A stretch of 64,000 nt of DNA from Axinella damicornis (lineage: Eukaryota; Porifera; Demospongiae; Axinellida; Axinellidae): NCBI GenBank assembly GCA_963931865.1, contig OZ007507.1:9955533-10019532 (forward strand). Reading direction: 5' to 3'. The notes beneath the pieces are model-generated. The model searched no databases and had not been told where the DNA came from. It was given only the letters and a program-made list of their open reading frames with translations. Positions within the stretch are counted from its first letter, which is position 1; the number at the start of each line of letters is the position of its first letter. Below are positions 10,159 through 46,242 of this stretch, one piece after another. Position numbers and translations under genes: made by a program.

Positions 10159-10709
10159 CCGTATTTCCTCGATCAAACGCTACTATTTATTTCATCATGC
10201 GATTTACTGCGGCTACTATTCGAGGGCGGCTACTAATCAAAGGCAGTGTTTATTAAACTCAGCATGAGCGAGGAAACGGATTGGAGCACCATGTATGCAC
10301 AAATAAGAAGTTTTGTTTCAGCCCTGAACCGTGCAGTACCATCATAATCTTCCCAACAAAATGGTAGGAAACGCCAAAACCATTACTGTCGCGAAAGATT
10401 TCGCCAGTCACACGTCACTCACCCCCCCCCCCCCCCCCCCCCCCGTGCCTCAAACTCAGAAAATGCCAAACATTTTTTGACAGCTCTTGGGGAATATGAC
10501 CAACAATCTGTTCTCTGTTCACGCTCACAGCGAAACAGTCACGGTCCTTGAGGGCTAGACAAAGTGCTTTGATTGATCGCCAACCGTTCGAATACTAGCC
10601 ACGGCTACTAAGCAAGGGCGGTGTTTATTTCATTCAGCCCTTTTGGAAGTGCGGCTATTATTTGAGGGCGGCCACTAATCAAGTGCAGTGTTTGATCGCG
10701 GAAATATGG
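10159..10709. mobile_element. MITE (CCGTATTTCCTCGATCAAAC ends)
   Basis: Inverted ends CCGTATTTCCTCGATCAAAC and GTTTGATCGCGGAAATATGG, both flanked by TA (10157-10158, 10710-10711). The interior has GGCTACTAATCAAGTGCAG-type subrepeats at both ends and a poly-C tract (about 10422-10444). A TA duplication fits a Tc1/mariner-type non-autonomous element. Just upstream of the first TLC gene. Confidence 0.75.
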
Positions 10710-10955
10710 TAATTGTTTCCTAATTACCTGGTTACCATGCTAACTATTCCTGGCACACATTTGTCTTCTTCATGTGCACGTGTGCAGAAATTGATACATG
10801 TTGAACCCAGAACAAAAGAAAGTCACATCTGGAAGTCTACTTACCTTTAACAAGAACGAATATATCCTCCTTAATGATGTCAATATTCCTTTGTCCTATA
10901 GTATGATGCAAAGAGTGAGCTATTGAAAGCAGGGTACAAGTTGCCGGGTAGCGTG

Positions 10956-11651
10956 ATGGAAAGCTCGAGAGAAGACCTGCTCTTCGCCACCATCGGCAGC
11001 TTTCTTGTGTGGACGGACTTTTACTTCATTCTACATGCCCTCAACTACAGATATTCAGCCGAATGGAACTGTCGAATCGTCACAGCGATCCATGGCACAG
11101 TTGCGGCTGCTCTCTGCCTCAGCTCAGCATGCGTCTTCGGTCCTTGGCCATTTACTTACCTCGGAGAGCCAAACACCAATCTCCACAATATGATAGCAGT
11201 TGTTAGTCTGGGCTACTTCCTCTTTGACTTTTCATGGTGCATGTTCATGAGGACTGAAGGCCCAGTCATGCTGGCTCACCACCTGGTCTCAATTGCGGGG
11301 TTGGTGTACGTGACGTATCAGGGCCGGAGTGCGTCTGAGCTTACTGCAGTTTTGGGAGCCAGTGAATTCACAAATCCACTTCTTCAGCTTCGCTGGTTCA
11401 TGAAGACTTCGAACAATTATTCAGGAACGAAGGCGGTGTTGGTGGATTGGACGTTTGCCACTTGCTTCTGCGTTGCACGGCTTGGTGTAGGTTCAGTGTT
11501 TCACTATGTTTGCCAGACGTCTCCTAAACTAGACTTCATCACGAGGGCTGGTGGACAAGCTTTCTACATCATCAGTTGGATATTTGGGATTCAGCTTATG
11601 TTCTTTATCCACCGAAAGTACATTCGCAAGAGACCAGGGAGACTTGACTAG
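10956..11651 (+). CDS. TLC-domain membrane protein (TLCD5/TMEM136-like), paralogue 1
   Basis: 231 residues, intronless coding region. TLC proteins are multi-pass membrane proteins; several family members act in ceramide synthesis or membrane lipid composition, but the role of the TLCD5 branch is poorly known. Visible TLCD5-type signatures are EWNCRIVTAIHG (about residue 30), the GPWPFTY segment, GYFLFDFSWC, EGPVMLAHHLVSI and SEFTNPLLQLRWF, with five to six hydrophobic segments and a basic C-terminus (KYIRKRPGR). I chose the ATG at 10956 because it aligns with the start of paralogue 2. The frame stays open back to a 3' splice site at 10901, so an upstream coding exon remains possible. Paralogue 2 lies 4.2 kb downstream in the same orientation. 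The family assignment rests on remembered signatures. Confidence 0.88.
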   Translation: MESSREDLLFATIGSFLVWTDFYFILHALNYRYSAEWNCRIVTAIHGTVAAALCLSSACVFGPWPFTYLGEPNTNLHNMIAVVSLGYFLFDFSWCMFMRTEGPVMLAHHLVSIAGLVYVTYQGRSASELTAVLGASEFTNPLLQLRWFMKTSNNYSGTKAVLVDWTFATCFCVARLGVGSVFHYVCQTSPKLDFITRAGGQAFYIISWIFGIQLMFFIHRKYIRKRPGRLD

Positions 11652-11946
11652 GGTATTTAGTACTTTTTACCAGAGTATGCCTTGTAACTGTTGCTTTTGT
11701 TACATATTATAATTGGGAGATCCTGAGATCCTGGTGATTTTTTTTATTGTAAAGTTGACGTAACAATGTTGTGCTATTTAGCAAGACAGAATTACTACCC
11801 CATGCACCCCATGTAATTTTATCACTGATCATAATTATGTCTTGTCGGAGTTCCAGCCCCGTGTTCGCTGTCCTGCCCATGTGCCTTGCAGTACATGCAC
11901 TTTGCAGTACATTAGCCTCGTTCCCACGAGATTCCACATACCAGCA

Positions 11947-11971
11947 GGGGGGGGGGGGGGGGGGGGGGGGG
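11947..11971. repeat. Poly-G tract
   Basis: Run of about 25 G next to a half foldback element (TAGCCTCGTTCCCACGAG, 11914 onward). Confidence 0.95.
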
Positions 11972-12776
11972 GCACAAACATCGATCACTGTTGATGCATG
12001 TGCATGATTGTGTATATTGCATGCAGTGTGGAAATCTGAACTAGCACAATAGGAGGACTGACAACCACAGTACACTAGTTATCTAGCGGACAAATATTGA
12101 ATTTGACTGTTAGATATTTATTGTAAATATCTACCCCCCCCCCCATGTACTGCAATCGCTATGTGTTTGGAATGACATCATGCAGTGGTCAGTGGTAGCT
12201 AACAGCACTTCAGTGACTGACCTCACCACTGATACACCCACAGAAATCAGTGATGGTTGCTGCCACTGATCATCTGTGACACAGCAGGAATGGCACTTTG
12301 TCTCACTTGGCAGAGAATTCAGTAGCAGACATAATTATAGCATTACGTAATTTCCCCCCGCCAAAAGAACACATATTCGTGCATTCAGTGCACAGCGGTA
12401 TATAGGTGTTCGTCACTCAGCATTCACTCCTCAGGGATCATGATCAGACTGTGTGGGGCTAGCACACATGGAGAGCCCTTCTGGCAATACTGTTAATTCA
12501 TGACCACCCAAAAGCCCAGCAATTGGAGGTCAAAGGTCAACTTGGACTGGATCTGACTGCTGATACATCATACGTGCACCATCAATCCGCATGTTTTCTT
12601 GAACAACCCGTCTGAGGCCCTAGCTCGAGCGGTGCATGGGGTCACTACAATCCAACCCAAAGGTTCCCTAGTCCCTTTGGACCCTGTTAAGGGCACTGTC
12701 TGTTCTGATGAAAAGCCCTACAATTGCACATGCATAGAGGGTCTAATTGACGTCATTACGAGACTTAAAGGCTATA

Positions 12777-12925
12777 GCCGTATGCTGTAATAAGGGCATT
12801 ACAAGTGTTTCAAGTTTGTCAATGGTCGTACGCGTGTTTATGCAGTGCAGGAATTAATGGCTTACATAGTGTAGGTGGGAGCCAAATGCTTGTGATGACA
12901 ATTATACAGCAATCTGCATGTCTGT
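12777..12925. promoter_or_regulatory. Block shared upstream of both TLC genes, copy 2
   Basis: Counterpart of 9040-9180, with GTTTATGCAGTGCAGG, AATGGCTTACATAGTGTA, GGTGGGAGCCAAATGC and ACAATTATACAGCAATC all collinear. Lies upstream of TLC paralogue 2. Confidence 0.4.
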
Positions 12926-13658
12926 GCAAATCTTTCATATAGCATGGACGACGTAATGTAATAAGTGACTCAAAATGTCCAGCCTCTGAAAGGGGTATAT
13001 GCAAAATTTTGTCTCAGTTGCACAATAACTAAACCAAATTGCCCTGGTGTGGTAACATACATAAATCTTTTCTTCACATAATTATGTGTGCAAATAATGT
13101 TCAAACGAGAACCCATGCAGTCACATTCGCAACACTACAAACATTATTTTTTGGTAGTAATATCACTCGTACTACTTTGCAGCATGCTATTAATCTTGCA
13201 TGCTGATTAGCTAGTGAGTTGAATCTGAAAAGGGGTTACTAAAAGCACGTTTTAGGTCAGTTTGGTTAACCACCTTTTTGGTGATATCAATCATCCGGCA
13301 TTAGTTTAGCTCTTGTTTTAATCGACAGACTAATTAAGACAGTCTTAAAATACTATTGGATTATACCATATAACCACCTTAATTCCTTTGTCATACATGT
13401 ACATGTCCTCAACTGCAATTATTCAGGCCAGTGGAACTAAATCTTGAAGGAGGCCAGTGAAACTCCATTATGTAGCTATTTTATGATTGTCTTCCCTGTA
13501 CCTTGGACGTTGTCCTAACTGTTATACTATTTCAGGTTGAAAGAATTTGCAAGTAATTTTTCGCTAGCTGATGTGATTTGTAGCCCTCGTTAGGCCCGCC
13601 CATTTGTGGCCCATGTATCGCAGTGAATTGCATGAGGCCCGCCCATGCTGGGCTGCAT

Positions 13659-13698
13659 TAGCCTCGTTCCCAATATCGGAGAACCTGGGAACGAGGTT
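13659..13698. mobile_element. Minimal foldback element
   Basis: TAGCCTCGTTCCCAAT facing CCTGGGAACGAGGTT around a loop of about 12 nt; a short TAGCCTCG-family remnant. No clear flanking duplication. Confidence 0.55.
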
Positions 13699-14108
13699 TT
13701 CCCACTGAGCTCAGCGTGCATGGGATCCGGGATGAGGTCAGCAGATACTATACTTCGTGTGATTGCATGAGAATTGGACGCCCTCAATGGTATGTTGCAT
13801 TCACCTCTGCAACGTAGGCTGCAAATACGTACAAATACGTACATGTACATGTACGTTCTAGGGGGGGCCACAACACTCAGAACTTTCTCTGGCCTAGCAC
13901 GTTATCTCCCATGACTTTTGACAACTTGGCTGTAGAGTTGGTGCCGCCCAAAGGGGCCGGTAGTCATGTGTCACCTGTAAAAGCGTTTGTGACTGGGATC
14001 AAAATATAATCAAGTGATCCAATGGACGGAATCAAGGCCAATTCTAAGATCAACAGATCACAAGAAATTTTAAGGGGTGTGGCTACGTTTTTCTCCTTTG
14101 AACCCCAA

Positions 14109-14378
14109 GAGCAGGAACTTGGCAAGGGGGTGACACTCCCAGTGACACCGTAGTCAGCTGCGACCGGGGTCAAGAAATCTTGAAGGTCATTTTTGCTGCT
14201 TGACCACTTGACCGTTTGACTTCGCTGTATTTCAGCCGTTGACCGCTTGACTGCCGGTAGTATACAGAAGAATGTGTAGCGACTCCACCCCTTCCTTAGA
14301 ATACGGGGTCAAGATTTGCCGATAAGCCCGGTTGCAGCTCTGACTACAGCATCTATGGGAGTGTCACCCCCTTGACTT
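14109..14378. repeat. Inverted repeat, GGGGGTGACACTCCCA arms
   Basis: Arms of about 50 bp: left AAGGGGGTGACACTCCCA with GTAGTCAGCTGC, right GCAGCTCTGACTAC with TGGGAGTGTCACCCCCTT. Probably the core of a decayed foldback element; the outer boundaries are unclear. Confidence 0.55.
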
Positions 14379-15194
14379 TGGAAGGGAATGAACAAGCAAT
14401 CAAGGGCAACTTTGCCCATCTAAATCTTAATCCCAGTCTCTACATGCAACTCGTAACTGACTACCCCCTTGCCTTATCCTATAGACTATGTGCCTAAATG
14501 GGTGTGGTTACAAGGGGAAGTGTCAAGGTTGTACAGTTACTGTTGAACACTACCACGGGCCGCATCTACAGTATGACATGTATTCTTACTAGCTTCACAA
14601 CATATGCGAGCCACTAGGCGATCCGGCTGGCAGTGTTGCTGGTAGGGAGCCAACTGGAGGTCCATGTGTGCGTTACTGCTATTCTAGTGCCCTACAAAAT
14701 GGTGTCGTATGCGTAAATCGTATACTTTATAGTATAATATTATGAAGTACACCCACACAGGAACACGGTCTATATAAGTATAGGATTTGCTTCCAGCTCT
14801 CTATACACTTCGTAACAAGTTCAGGTTGTGTTAGCTTGCACATGTGGCTCATAAAGGTGGCTGTGTCACAGATGATCAACACTTTACCCCCAAGGCATTA
14901 CTACAGGACATAATTAAAGGGTTTATTGCAGGTGGTGTATGGTTATTCAAGGCTGGGTATACTGCGGGAAACTCAGTGATGCTAAATGGAGGCAGCATAT
15001 GTCACAATAGTCTCCAAGTGCTCAAGTGAGCATCTGGTGACATTGCTGCATCCTTTCAGGTCTGCCATGGTAATGCGCTCGGCAATGTCTGCCATGGTAG
15101 TACGCTCGGCAATCTCTATTCAGGTGAAGCTGTGAAGTGACGTCCCATGAACACTTAGTCTTGCCATCAGTAGAGACTGCCACATGCAAATGTC

Positions 15195-15306
15195 TAGCCT
15201 CGTACCCAGTCCCACGCCCAGCTTTTCATCGCTGCTTAGTACGGTAAAGCACTTTACCGTACTAAGCAGCGACGAAAAGCTGGGCATTCGACTGGGTACG
15301 AGGCTA
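15195..15306. mobile_element. Foldback MITE, AGCTTTTCATCGC subtype
   Basis: 112-bp palindrome: outer box TAGCCTCGTACCCAGTC, inner arms GCCCAGCTTTTCATCGCTGC then TTAGTACGGTAAAG meeting CTTTACCGTACTAAGCAGCG. Exact 9-bp flanking repeat GCAAATGTC (15186-15194, 15307-15315). The longest near-perfect hairpin of the family here. Confidence 0.92.
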
Positions 15307-15889
15307 GCAAATGTCTATAACTTGGGCTGCTGGCACCAATAGGCTTTACAGTGCCTGTGCTCATTGATTGGTCTAAGTCTACATACACAAATTTACCCAC
15401 AAACCATATTCATAATCTAGGTGTATACTCTACTGGCAATCCATACTACCTTTGATCTCGAGTGGATGGAAGCCCCATGTGACTAGGTGGCAATGTGGTG
15501 TTGCCTTTCGCCAAGACTGTAGCCTGATTCCCATGCTATTCCCATGCTGTAGTTGCATACTGCATGTCATCAAATACATCAAATACAGCATGTGGGGGGA
15601 AATGCCCAGGGATCCTAGGAGGTCTGGCCACGTGTGGCAACATCAGGTGGTAGAAACAATCCAGACTATCCCACAACTCCCTGAGACTATGATAGTATGA
15701 AATAATGGAGAGACACCGATAGAAATGTTTTGCAGAGGCAATTGTGCATGTGGCCACTAGACTTTAATCATGCAATCCCAAGTGTGTGGATCCATTCCAT
15801 ATAGTTTCACAGTTGCACATAATCTTCTTTCCTTGCAGACCTTTGGAACACTGTGTTTGAGAAGTCACATGACCTAGGCACCTCATTCG

Positions 15890-16564
15890 ATGGCTGAGAT
15901 ACTTGCCGTGTTGGGCTCCTTCCTTGTGTGGTTTGATGCTTACAGCCTGCTGCATACGGTGAACAGAAAGCACTCCCCCGAATGGAACTGTCGTATCATT
16001 ACAGCCATCCATGCAGTGATCATATCCTCCCTGGGCTTTCTCTCCGTGTTTGTCTTTGGGCCTTGGCCATTCAACTACATCGGCAGAGAAAGTAACAATC
16101 TACATACTGTTATAGTCCTCATCAGCATTGGATATTTCATTTTCGACTTCGCCTGGTGCATCTGCATGCAAACGGAGGCTCCAGTCATGCTTGCCCATCA
16201 CTTTGTGTCCACATTTGGGCTTTCGTATGTACTGTACAGTGGCAGGTATGGGTGTGATATAACAGCAACACTGTGGGCAAGTGAGTTCACAAACCCACTG
16301 CTTCAACTTCGTTGGTTCCTGAAACACTCGGGAAATTACGTTGGAAGCAAAGCTGTAATTCTCGACTGGACATTTGTCACTCTGTTCATGTGTGTAAGAC
16401 TTGGATTGGGAACAGCTTTCATTTATGCTTTCCTGTCATCCCCGGATGTGGACTGGATTGCTGCAGTTGGTGGATGTGGGTTCTATCTCATAAGTGTTGT
16501 TTTTGGAATACAAATTTTGTTCTTTGTGTACAGGAACTACTGTATGCGGTTCAGCAGGACATAA
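15890..16564 (+). CDS. TLC-domain membrane protein (TLCD5/TMEM136-like), paralogue 2
   Basis: 224 residues in one exon, starting at an ATG that follows an in-frame stop (15875-15877). A 3' splice site (TTTCCTTGCAG, ending 15838) 51 nt upstream suggests a spliced 5' leader, as in paralogue 1. It shares the signatures EWNCRIITAIHA, GPWPFNYIG, GYFIFDFAWC, EAPVMLAHHFVST and SEFTNPLLQLRWF with paralogue 1 and has the same hydrophobic profile, so the pair arose by tandem duplication. It is likely an endomembrane or plasma-membrane multi-pass protein; substrate unknown. A poly(A) signal AATAAA lies at 16604-16609, 40 nt past the stop, and the giant receptor gene begins 59 nt beyond that. Confidence 0.9.
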   Translation: MAEILAVLGSFLVWFDAYSLLHTVNRKHSPEWNCRIITAIHAVIISSLGFLSVFVFGPWPFNYIGRESNNLHTVIVLISIGYFIFDFAWCICMQTEAPVMLAHHFVSTFGLSYVLYSGRYGCDITATLWASEFTNPLLQLRWFLKHSGNYVGSKAVILDWTFVTLFMCVRLGLGTAFIYAFLSSPDVDWIAAVGGCGFYLISVVFGIQILFFVYRNYCMRFSRT

Positions 16565-16603
16565 TAATTATATCATGGAATTTATGGAATTCGGAAGTAA
16601 GCC

Positions 16604-16609
16604 AATAAA
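16604..16609 (+). terminator. Poly(A) signal of TLC paralogue 2
   Basis: AATAAA 40 nt after the stop codon and only 58 nt before the receptor start codon. Confidence 0.6.
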
Positions 16610-16667
16610 CTGAACTAGCCCCACCCATTGGTTTAGACTGCTGCACTCGTACTCGTAAACCAGGAAG

Positions 16668-41319
<24,652 letters not shown>

Positions 41320-41546
41320 ACGATGTGTGCTGTATTAGATTATGACTGTATGCTTTCATTATATTATACCGCTTTATGTAAATATTCACGTATATTATGC
41401 TATAGATCTGTCAGTATTATAATACTTATGCTGAATAATTCTACCATACTTATTATCTAACCTAAAATGGATTCAATAATTGCAATCATGCAACTCCCAA
41501 ACTTGCCTGTCCTGTGAATCACAGTGACAGGAATACAGCATTCTGC

Positions 41547-41609
41547 TAGCCTCATTCCCAGGCTCTCCCACGTGATGAAATGCTGGGCGATGGACTGGAA
41601 ACGATGCTA
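41547..41609. mobile_element. Foldback MITE, decayed
   Basis: TAGCCTCATTCCCAGGCTC facing ACTGGAAACGATGCTA with CCCAGCATTTCATC-type inner arms. Flanks GCATTCTGC and GTATTCTGC match at 8 of 9. Confidence 0.8.
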
Positions 41610-42582
41610 GTATTCTGCTGCATGCCAGCCAAAATTATATATTAAACACAAAGTGGAGTAGAACAAAGAGAGCACGCATGCACAACAGATGGATCGATCG
41701 AGTTGCCTGCAGAGAGCTCGATCGAGGTGACAGCATTATGCATGGGGCGACTTGCATATACTTGCATGTACAGAGACTGAGAAGTATATAGCGGTGCACA
41801 GCAATTGCAAAGAGCTTCTATGTGGAAAGTAGCTATACACGTACAGTTGATAATATCGTTTCAGTTGAATAAATTTCATTGGAGGCATGAAAAATACTAA
41901 CTACGCCCGGCATAGCTAGCACATGCATGGTGATCACATCAGAATATTCGTAGGCCTTTCCTGAGAGCTATACTAACCACTAATGACAGTCAAAGCAAAT
42001 GCTCGAGCAATGGTGGTCAACAGGAAGACAAACGCACTCACAAATGTGTGAGTTTCTGTCTTGTTGGGTCAGTGCAGCAGACTCCTGTGCATCCATGAGC
42101 ATGTAAGCCTCATATTCTTTCAAGGTCCCAATGAACCAACGTGTTACGTATGCTATGACACATCATCACATAATATGTTGCCTGTGTGACAGGGTGGGTA
42201 CCAAAAGACATCCTATAGTTTGGGCTCATGTCTAATCATCATTTGGCTAGGTAGTAGGTACGTAGTCACACCCAACCAGCATACTGCTAGAACTATTTCC
42301 AACTTACTTGCTGGTATTATAACAATAATGCATTTCAATTAGGACAACCAGAACTACTAGGGATGTATGATTATGTTTGGGGGGGAATTGGTTCGACAGT
42401 GTTCAGACAAAGATTGAAATTCTGATTAAATACAAAACCCATATTTTGGTACCGTCAAGGGCCGAGTCATGCACCCTTGGTACCGTCTCATAGTACCTAC
42501 ACCAATACGTATACCCTGATTACATGACATGACATTTTGCTTCGAATTGCAATTGAGGTAACCAAGCAGAATCTACATGTCC

Positions 42583-42583
42583 C

Positions 42584-42620
<37 letters not shown>
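42583..42620. repeat. Poly-C tract
   Basis: Run of about 38 C. Confidence 0.95.
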
Positions 42621-43631
42621 ATTCATGAGCCTTATCAGAGAAGGATAATTGCCAAAGGTATGCAAAAGCACTACTTGAACATAACTCTCTAGTAGCTAAT
42701 GTACTTCTTGTTGGTGTACTAGGTGTGCCATGCAATGAAGCCCTGTGCTTGAAGGGGCTTTTTGTTCCATGTTGTGAAGCCATAAGCTTGCGTTATTGAT
42801 TAACCTCTGATCTGTGCAAACAACCCGGCTTGAATTCCTGACCTGGATACCTACACCACCAAGCATATTAAGGCTTCATGGTAAGCATACCAAGGCTGCT
42901 TACACCAAGCCATGTAAGTATATTTGTGTATACTCCTAGGTAGGTTTTCGTCATGCACTGGCAACTCCCTGTCTGTATGGTGTCTGTACCCCACCCTCGG
43001 CTCTATGTCAAAACAGGAAGTTTGCTTTACCTCAGCTAGCTTAGGTTGCAGCTAGGTTGAAATAAATTGTATCAGATTAGCTATTGCTTAATAATTAATG
43101 ATTGCATGGAGGTGGAAGCATTGATGTTTTACATGCAGGCTTCCACAGGGTGTTTGGCTCTCTAATTCCTACATGTACCCAGACTGAAATCTGCCCAATG
43201 CAAAGTTCCAGGAATGGAGTCCCTACAAGGTAAGGCAGTGTTGAAAAGCCACCTTGTGCTAAATGTAAGAGAAACAGCCTACCTAGCGACAGTGCTGACC
43301 AAGGTCTTTCTACAGTCAAGCACAACAGCCACTGCGTACTGACACCCCTTTCTGCTTGCAAAAGTGGGCAGAGCTATCTCCACTACGCATTGCTGTGCGC
43401 AAAAGCTGGTCATATTGACCCCCGGCCATAGGCATTACTGTGTTGTAAGGGCACTATCCTATACTATATGTAGCCTAGGTACCCAATTCAGACATGTAGA
43501 AGGGTAAAAAGGTAACCTATAGTTAGCTGGCTAGCTATGGTCAAGGGATTGACAGTCACAGGATGCTAGAAGTGAAACTGCACTTGTACGACTTGTGTAC
43601 CTATGTACACCTTATGTGGTGTGAATACATG

Positions 43632-44070
43632 TTACACTCCTGGTATAGGAAAAATTGTGCCGCGTAATTAATTAATTAATTAATGTAAATAATCAAACCT
43701 CATAGCTCGCAGGAAAGGTCTACCGAGATTCTGACTACACCGTCGTGATCGCTATCATGCAGTTAGACAAACGTATAATAATTGTGCTGAAACTCACCTT
43801 GGTGGTGGAGATACAAGCGCTTTTGTCTCGCCGTGGCCGCCATTGCTCGAGCGCTCTCTCCGACTTCCGGTGGCAGTACCGTTCTTAGGAAAGGCACACG
43901 AAGATTCTGACCACACGGCCGTGATCGCTGTCGTTCACTGACGGTTACATGCCAAAACTCACCGTGCTGGCTGAGTTGTGAGTGCTGTAATAATGTCTTG
44001 TCTTCCTTTTGGCCGCCATTGCTTGCGACCGACTGAGCGTGGTTGCCACGTGGCATGTGCGTTAATTGGA
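43632..44070. repeat. Interspersed repeat related to 283-505
   Basis: Shares ACACTCCTGGTA, AGATTCTGACTACACCGTC, CTTGGTGGTGGAG and GGCATGTGCGTTAAT in the same order as 283-505, with an internal partial duplication. A mobile repeat of unknown class. Confidence 0.55.
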
Positions 44071-44423
44071 ACTAACTGCGATACTTAGCGCTATAGCTTG
44101 CGCTACGGCGAGTCGCAGCCGGCGTTCCAGCGGCTACCAGGAGTGCGGTTGCCCCTCGTTATAATAATAATAATAAGGGACTATAGGAAACTCACTGAGT
44201 GCAGTTGTACACAAGTGAGGCCATGTATATACAGGTACACTGGATAACACACAGTTGTAGCTGTACCAAAGGGTACACACGTTATGATAACAAAATTAAT
44301 GCTTTACTTCTCACAGTTTATACTTGGTGTACGGTAAACTTTCAAGTTGCATTTACAAACTAAGTAGCTAGCTGTTAACTGCAGTGGTCACAAATCAACT
44401 GCTGCAACTATTGGTCGTGCAGG

Positions 44424-45458
44424 TCAAGAGAGGAGTGGTGCAGTTACATCTCCGTAATTCTCCTCGGTGTATTCTGAGTCGTCAGTGCCTGGCATAGAAG
44501 TAGCTTGTAAGGCAGCAAGCACAAGGACTCCAGTCTGTTGACGGTAGGGAACATTCCCGATCGTAATCGGAATTAAAATTTCCGAGTTGAGTGCATTAGG
44601 AATGATTACGGTCAATTTGAGGAAGAAATCAACCTTAATAACCCTTACATCAAGCGAGGTAGGCGTAGTGGCAGGAATTCTCAGTGTGCCTTCATCAGGA
44701 GCCCACGTAGTGGTTATGCCTGGGCTAATCGTAGGGCTTAAGAGCCTAAAATGGGCGACACGTATGCCACTAGTGCTTTGCACAGTAAACGTGGTTTCCA
44801 CAGTGAATGTCGTTTCCTGTTGCAACACTGCAGATAATTGAATGTGGCGATTGCTGCCATTTTCAACAGTAACTCTTAACGGAATTCCCTCCCCAACACA
44901 GTAGCCTGTTCTGGGTGTTTCAACTGTTGTTGTGATGGAGCCAGCAGCACAACATAGGCAGCCAACATTCTTCTGCTTCTCAAGTCGCACAGGCCTGTGC
45001 ATTGCGGCAGTGATGAAGACAGGTTGAATCACAGTGATGTTGCTTTCAATCACGTCGTCAAATCTCAGAAAGCCTGTGCCTATTCTGGCTCCGATTGCGT
45101 ATCGAATCCACCCATAGGTTCCCTCGTAAGAACGAGGTAGGCGAGCAGGCAGCACGAAGCGGAATGGAAAATTGTACACTCCAGGATGTATCCTTCCGTC
45201 AGGTTGCGCCTGCTCTTTCGTCCAGAGCAAGACCGATAAATCCAGAAATTGAGGCTTGGCAATATAGCGAGTGCGACCTGAGGTCCAACTAACGTACCCT
45301 TTCCCCTCCAGGTACACTTTGATGTAGTTGTAACTTTTGGGCTCGTTCACTGTCAGCGCTAGTGTCCCGCTTACTTCAGAACCGCTCCAGTATGTATCCA
45401 CTGTGGCAGAACCACACCGCTGAGGGGAACGGTTCAGGACAATTCTCATGTCAGCCAT
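44424..45458 (-). CDS. Alpha-arrestin (arrestin domain-containing protein)
   Basis: 344 residues in one exon; the start is the ATG at 45458 (a second in-frame ATG lies three codons on). N-terminal arrestin fold: MRIVLNRSPQRCGSA, the VYLEGKGYVSW strand and the hallmark YNFPFRFVLPARLPRSYEG-TYGWIRYAIGARI. C-terminal arrestin fold: PRTGYCVGEGIPLRVTVEN through IIPNALNSEILIPITIGNVP. Alpha-arrestins act as adaptors that link membrane proteins to ubiquitin ligases and endosomal sorting. This one lacks the PPxY motifs that recruit NEDD4-type ligases in many family members; its C-terminus is short and acidic (SEYTEENYGDVTAPLLS) with a di-leucine. A CC pair (CLCCAAG) precedes the second domain. No close functional link to neighbours is visible. 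Confidence 0.92.
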   Translation of the reverse strand: MADMRIVLNRSPQRCGSATVDTYWSGSEVSGTLALTVNEPKSYNYIKVYLEGKGYVSWTSGRTRYIAKPQFLDLSVLLWTKEQAQPDGRIHPGVYNFPFRFVLPARLPRSYEGTYGWIRYAIGARIGTGFLRFDDVIESNITVIQPVFITAAMHRPVRLEKQKNVGCLCCAAGSITTTVETPRTGYCVGEGIPLRVTVENGSNRHIQLSAVLQQETTFTVETTFTVQSTSGIRVAHFRLLSPTISPGITTTWAPDEGTLRIPATTPTSLDVRVIKVDFFLKLTVIIPNALNSEILIPITIGNVPYRQQTGVLVLAALQATSMPGTDDSEYTEENYGDVTAPLLS

Positions 45459-45820
45459 ATCGTCGATATCGCAGTAAATGAGTAGAGTGGTTATTTTAGC
45501 CACAAGTCACTAATGACGTATTACTAGTGGAATGCAGGACATTGGGGGGCGAGCCTGAGTGAAGTGCATGCGCGTGCCGCAGGACATGCATGCATTCACA
45601 TGACTGTGACAGGGCAATGAGCATAGGCCACAGAAATTATGGCACTAAACATACACTCGTGTACATCACAGCAACTGAGAGTCAGGTTAGCGTTTGTAGC
45701 TGAAGCAGTCTAGCACCAACATCACCGGGCCATGGCGCCACGGTAGGTCCACGCCCGACTAGACTCTGAGCCCGGCAGTCTCTGCCTTTGTTAGTGTCGC
45801 CACCAAGGAGGCAGAATGTT

Positions 45821-46219
45821 CAGGGGCGGCGGCACGTATTTTCGATTGGGGGGGCAAGCCGGTGGCGTAGCCTACGCACGCTGCCGAAGGCAGTGCATAG
45901 AGGCGCGTAGCGGCGATCAGTCCGCGCGAAGCGCGGAAACATTTTTTCGCCTTCATTTTTCAGTTATCAGGATGGGCTCTCGTGGCACCTTCGTGCTTTG
46001 TACTGCGCGTTCCAGATGTATGAGGATCGATGCTGCGCCAGATCAGCAAACTCGATTCGCGTACATCACAAGGTTAGCCGAGTCAGCCTAGTACTAAGTA
46101 TAGGGCAGCCGTTGGCTGTTTAATAGTAGATAGCTAGGAGTTAGGGGGGGCGATGCCCCCCCTAAATATTTTTCGGGGGGGCGCTTGCCCCCCTTGCCCC
46201 CCCCGTGCCGCCGCCCCTG
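45821..46219. mobile_element. DNA transposon remnant, CAGGGGCGGCGGCAC ends
   Basis: Ends CAGGGGCGGCGGCAC and GTGCCGCCGCCCCTG are exact inverted repeats flanked by ATGTT (45816-45820, 46220-46224). 399 bp and non-coding. CAGGGGC-type ends recall hAT elements but the duplication seen is 5 bp, not 8. The internal segment TTCGCCTTCATTTTCAGTTA onward also occurs at 63953-64000. Confidence 0.75.
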
Positions 46220-46242
46220 ATGTTCATGGTGCTCTAGCCAAT

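Larger units (their letters stand above)
11652..15889. other. Spacer between the two TLC genes
   Basis: No supported gene in 4.2 kb. Contents: the outer half of a foldback element near 11914, a poly-G tract (11947-11971), the repeated upstream block (12777-12925), foldback elements at 13659-13698 and 15195-15306, a broad inverted repeat (14109-14378) and a 27-bp tandem pair (TCTGCCATGGTA..., 15061-15114). Confidence 0.6.
41320..44423. other. Intergenic stretch, no gene seen
   Basis: Holds a foldback element (41547-41609), a poly-C tract (42583-42620) and copies of the interspersed repeat seen at 283-505 (43632-44070, with a near-duplicate half at 43890-43980 containing CGAAGATTCTGACCACAC). 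A short ATAATAATAATAATAA run is at 44159-44176. No coding exon supported. Confidence 0.55.

Noticed and set aside
45459..45503. Longer alpha-arrestin starting at 45503
   Set aside because: The codon at 45503 is GTG; the first ATG in frame is at 45458, which matches the family N-terminus.
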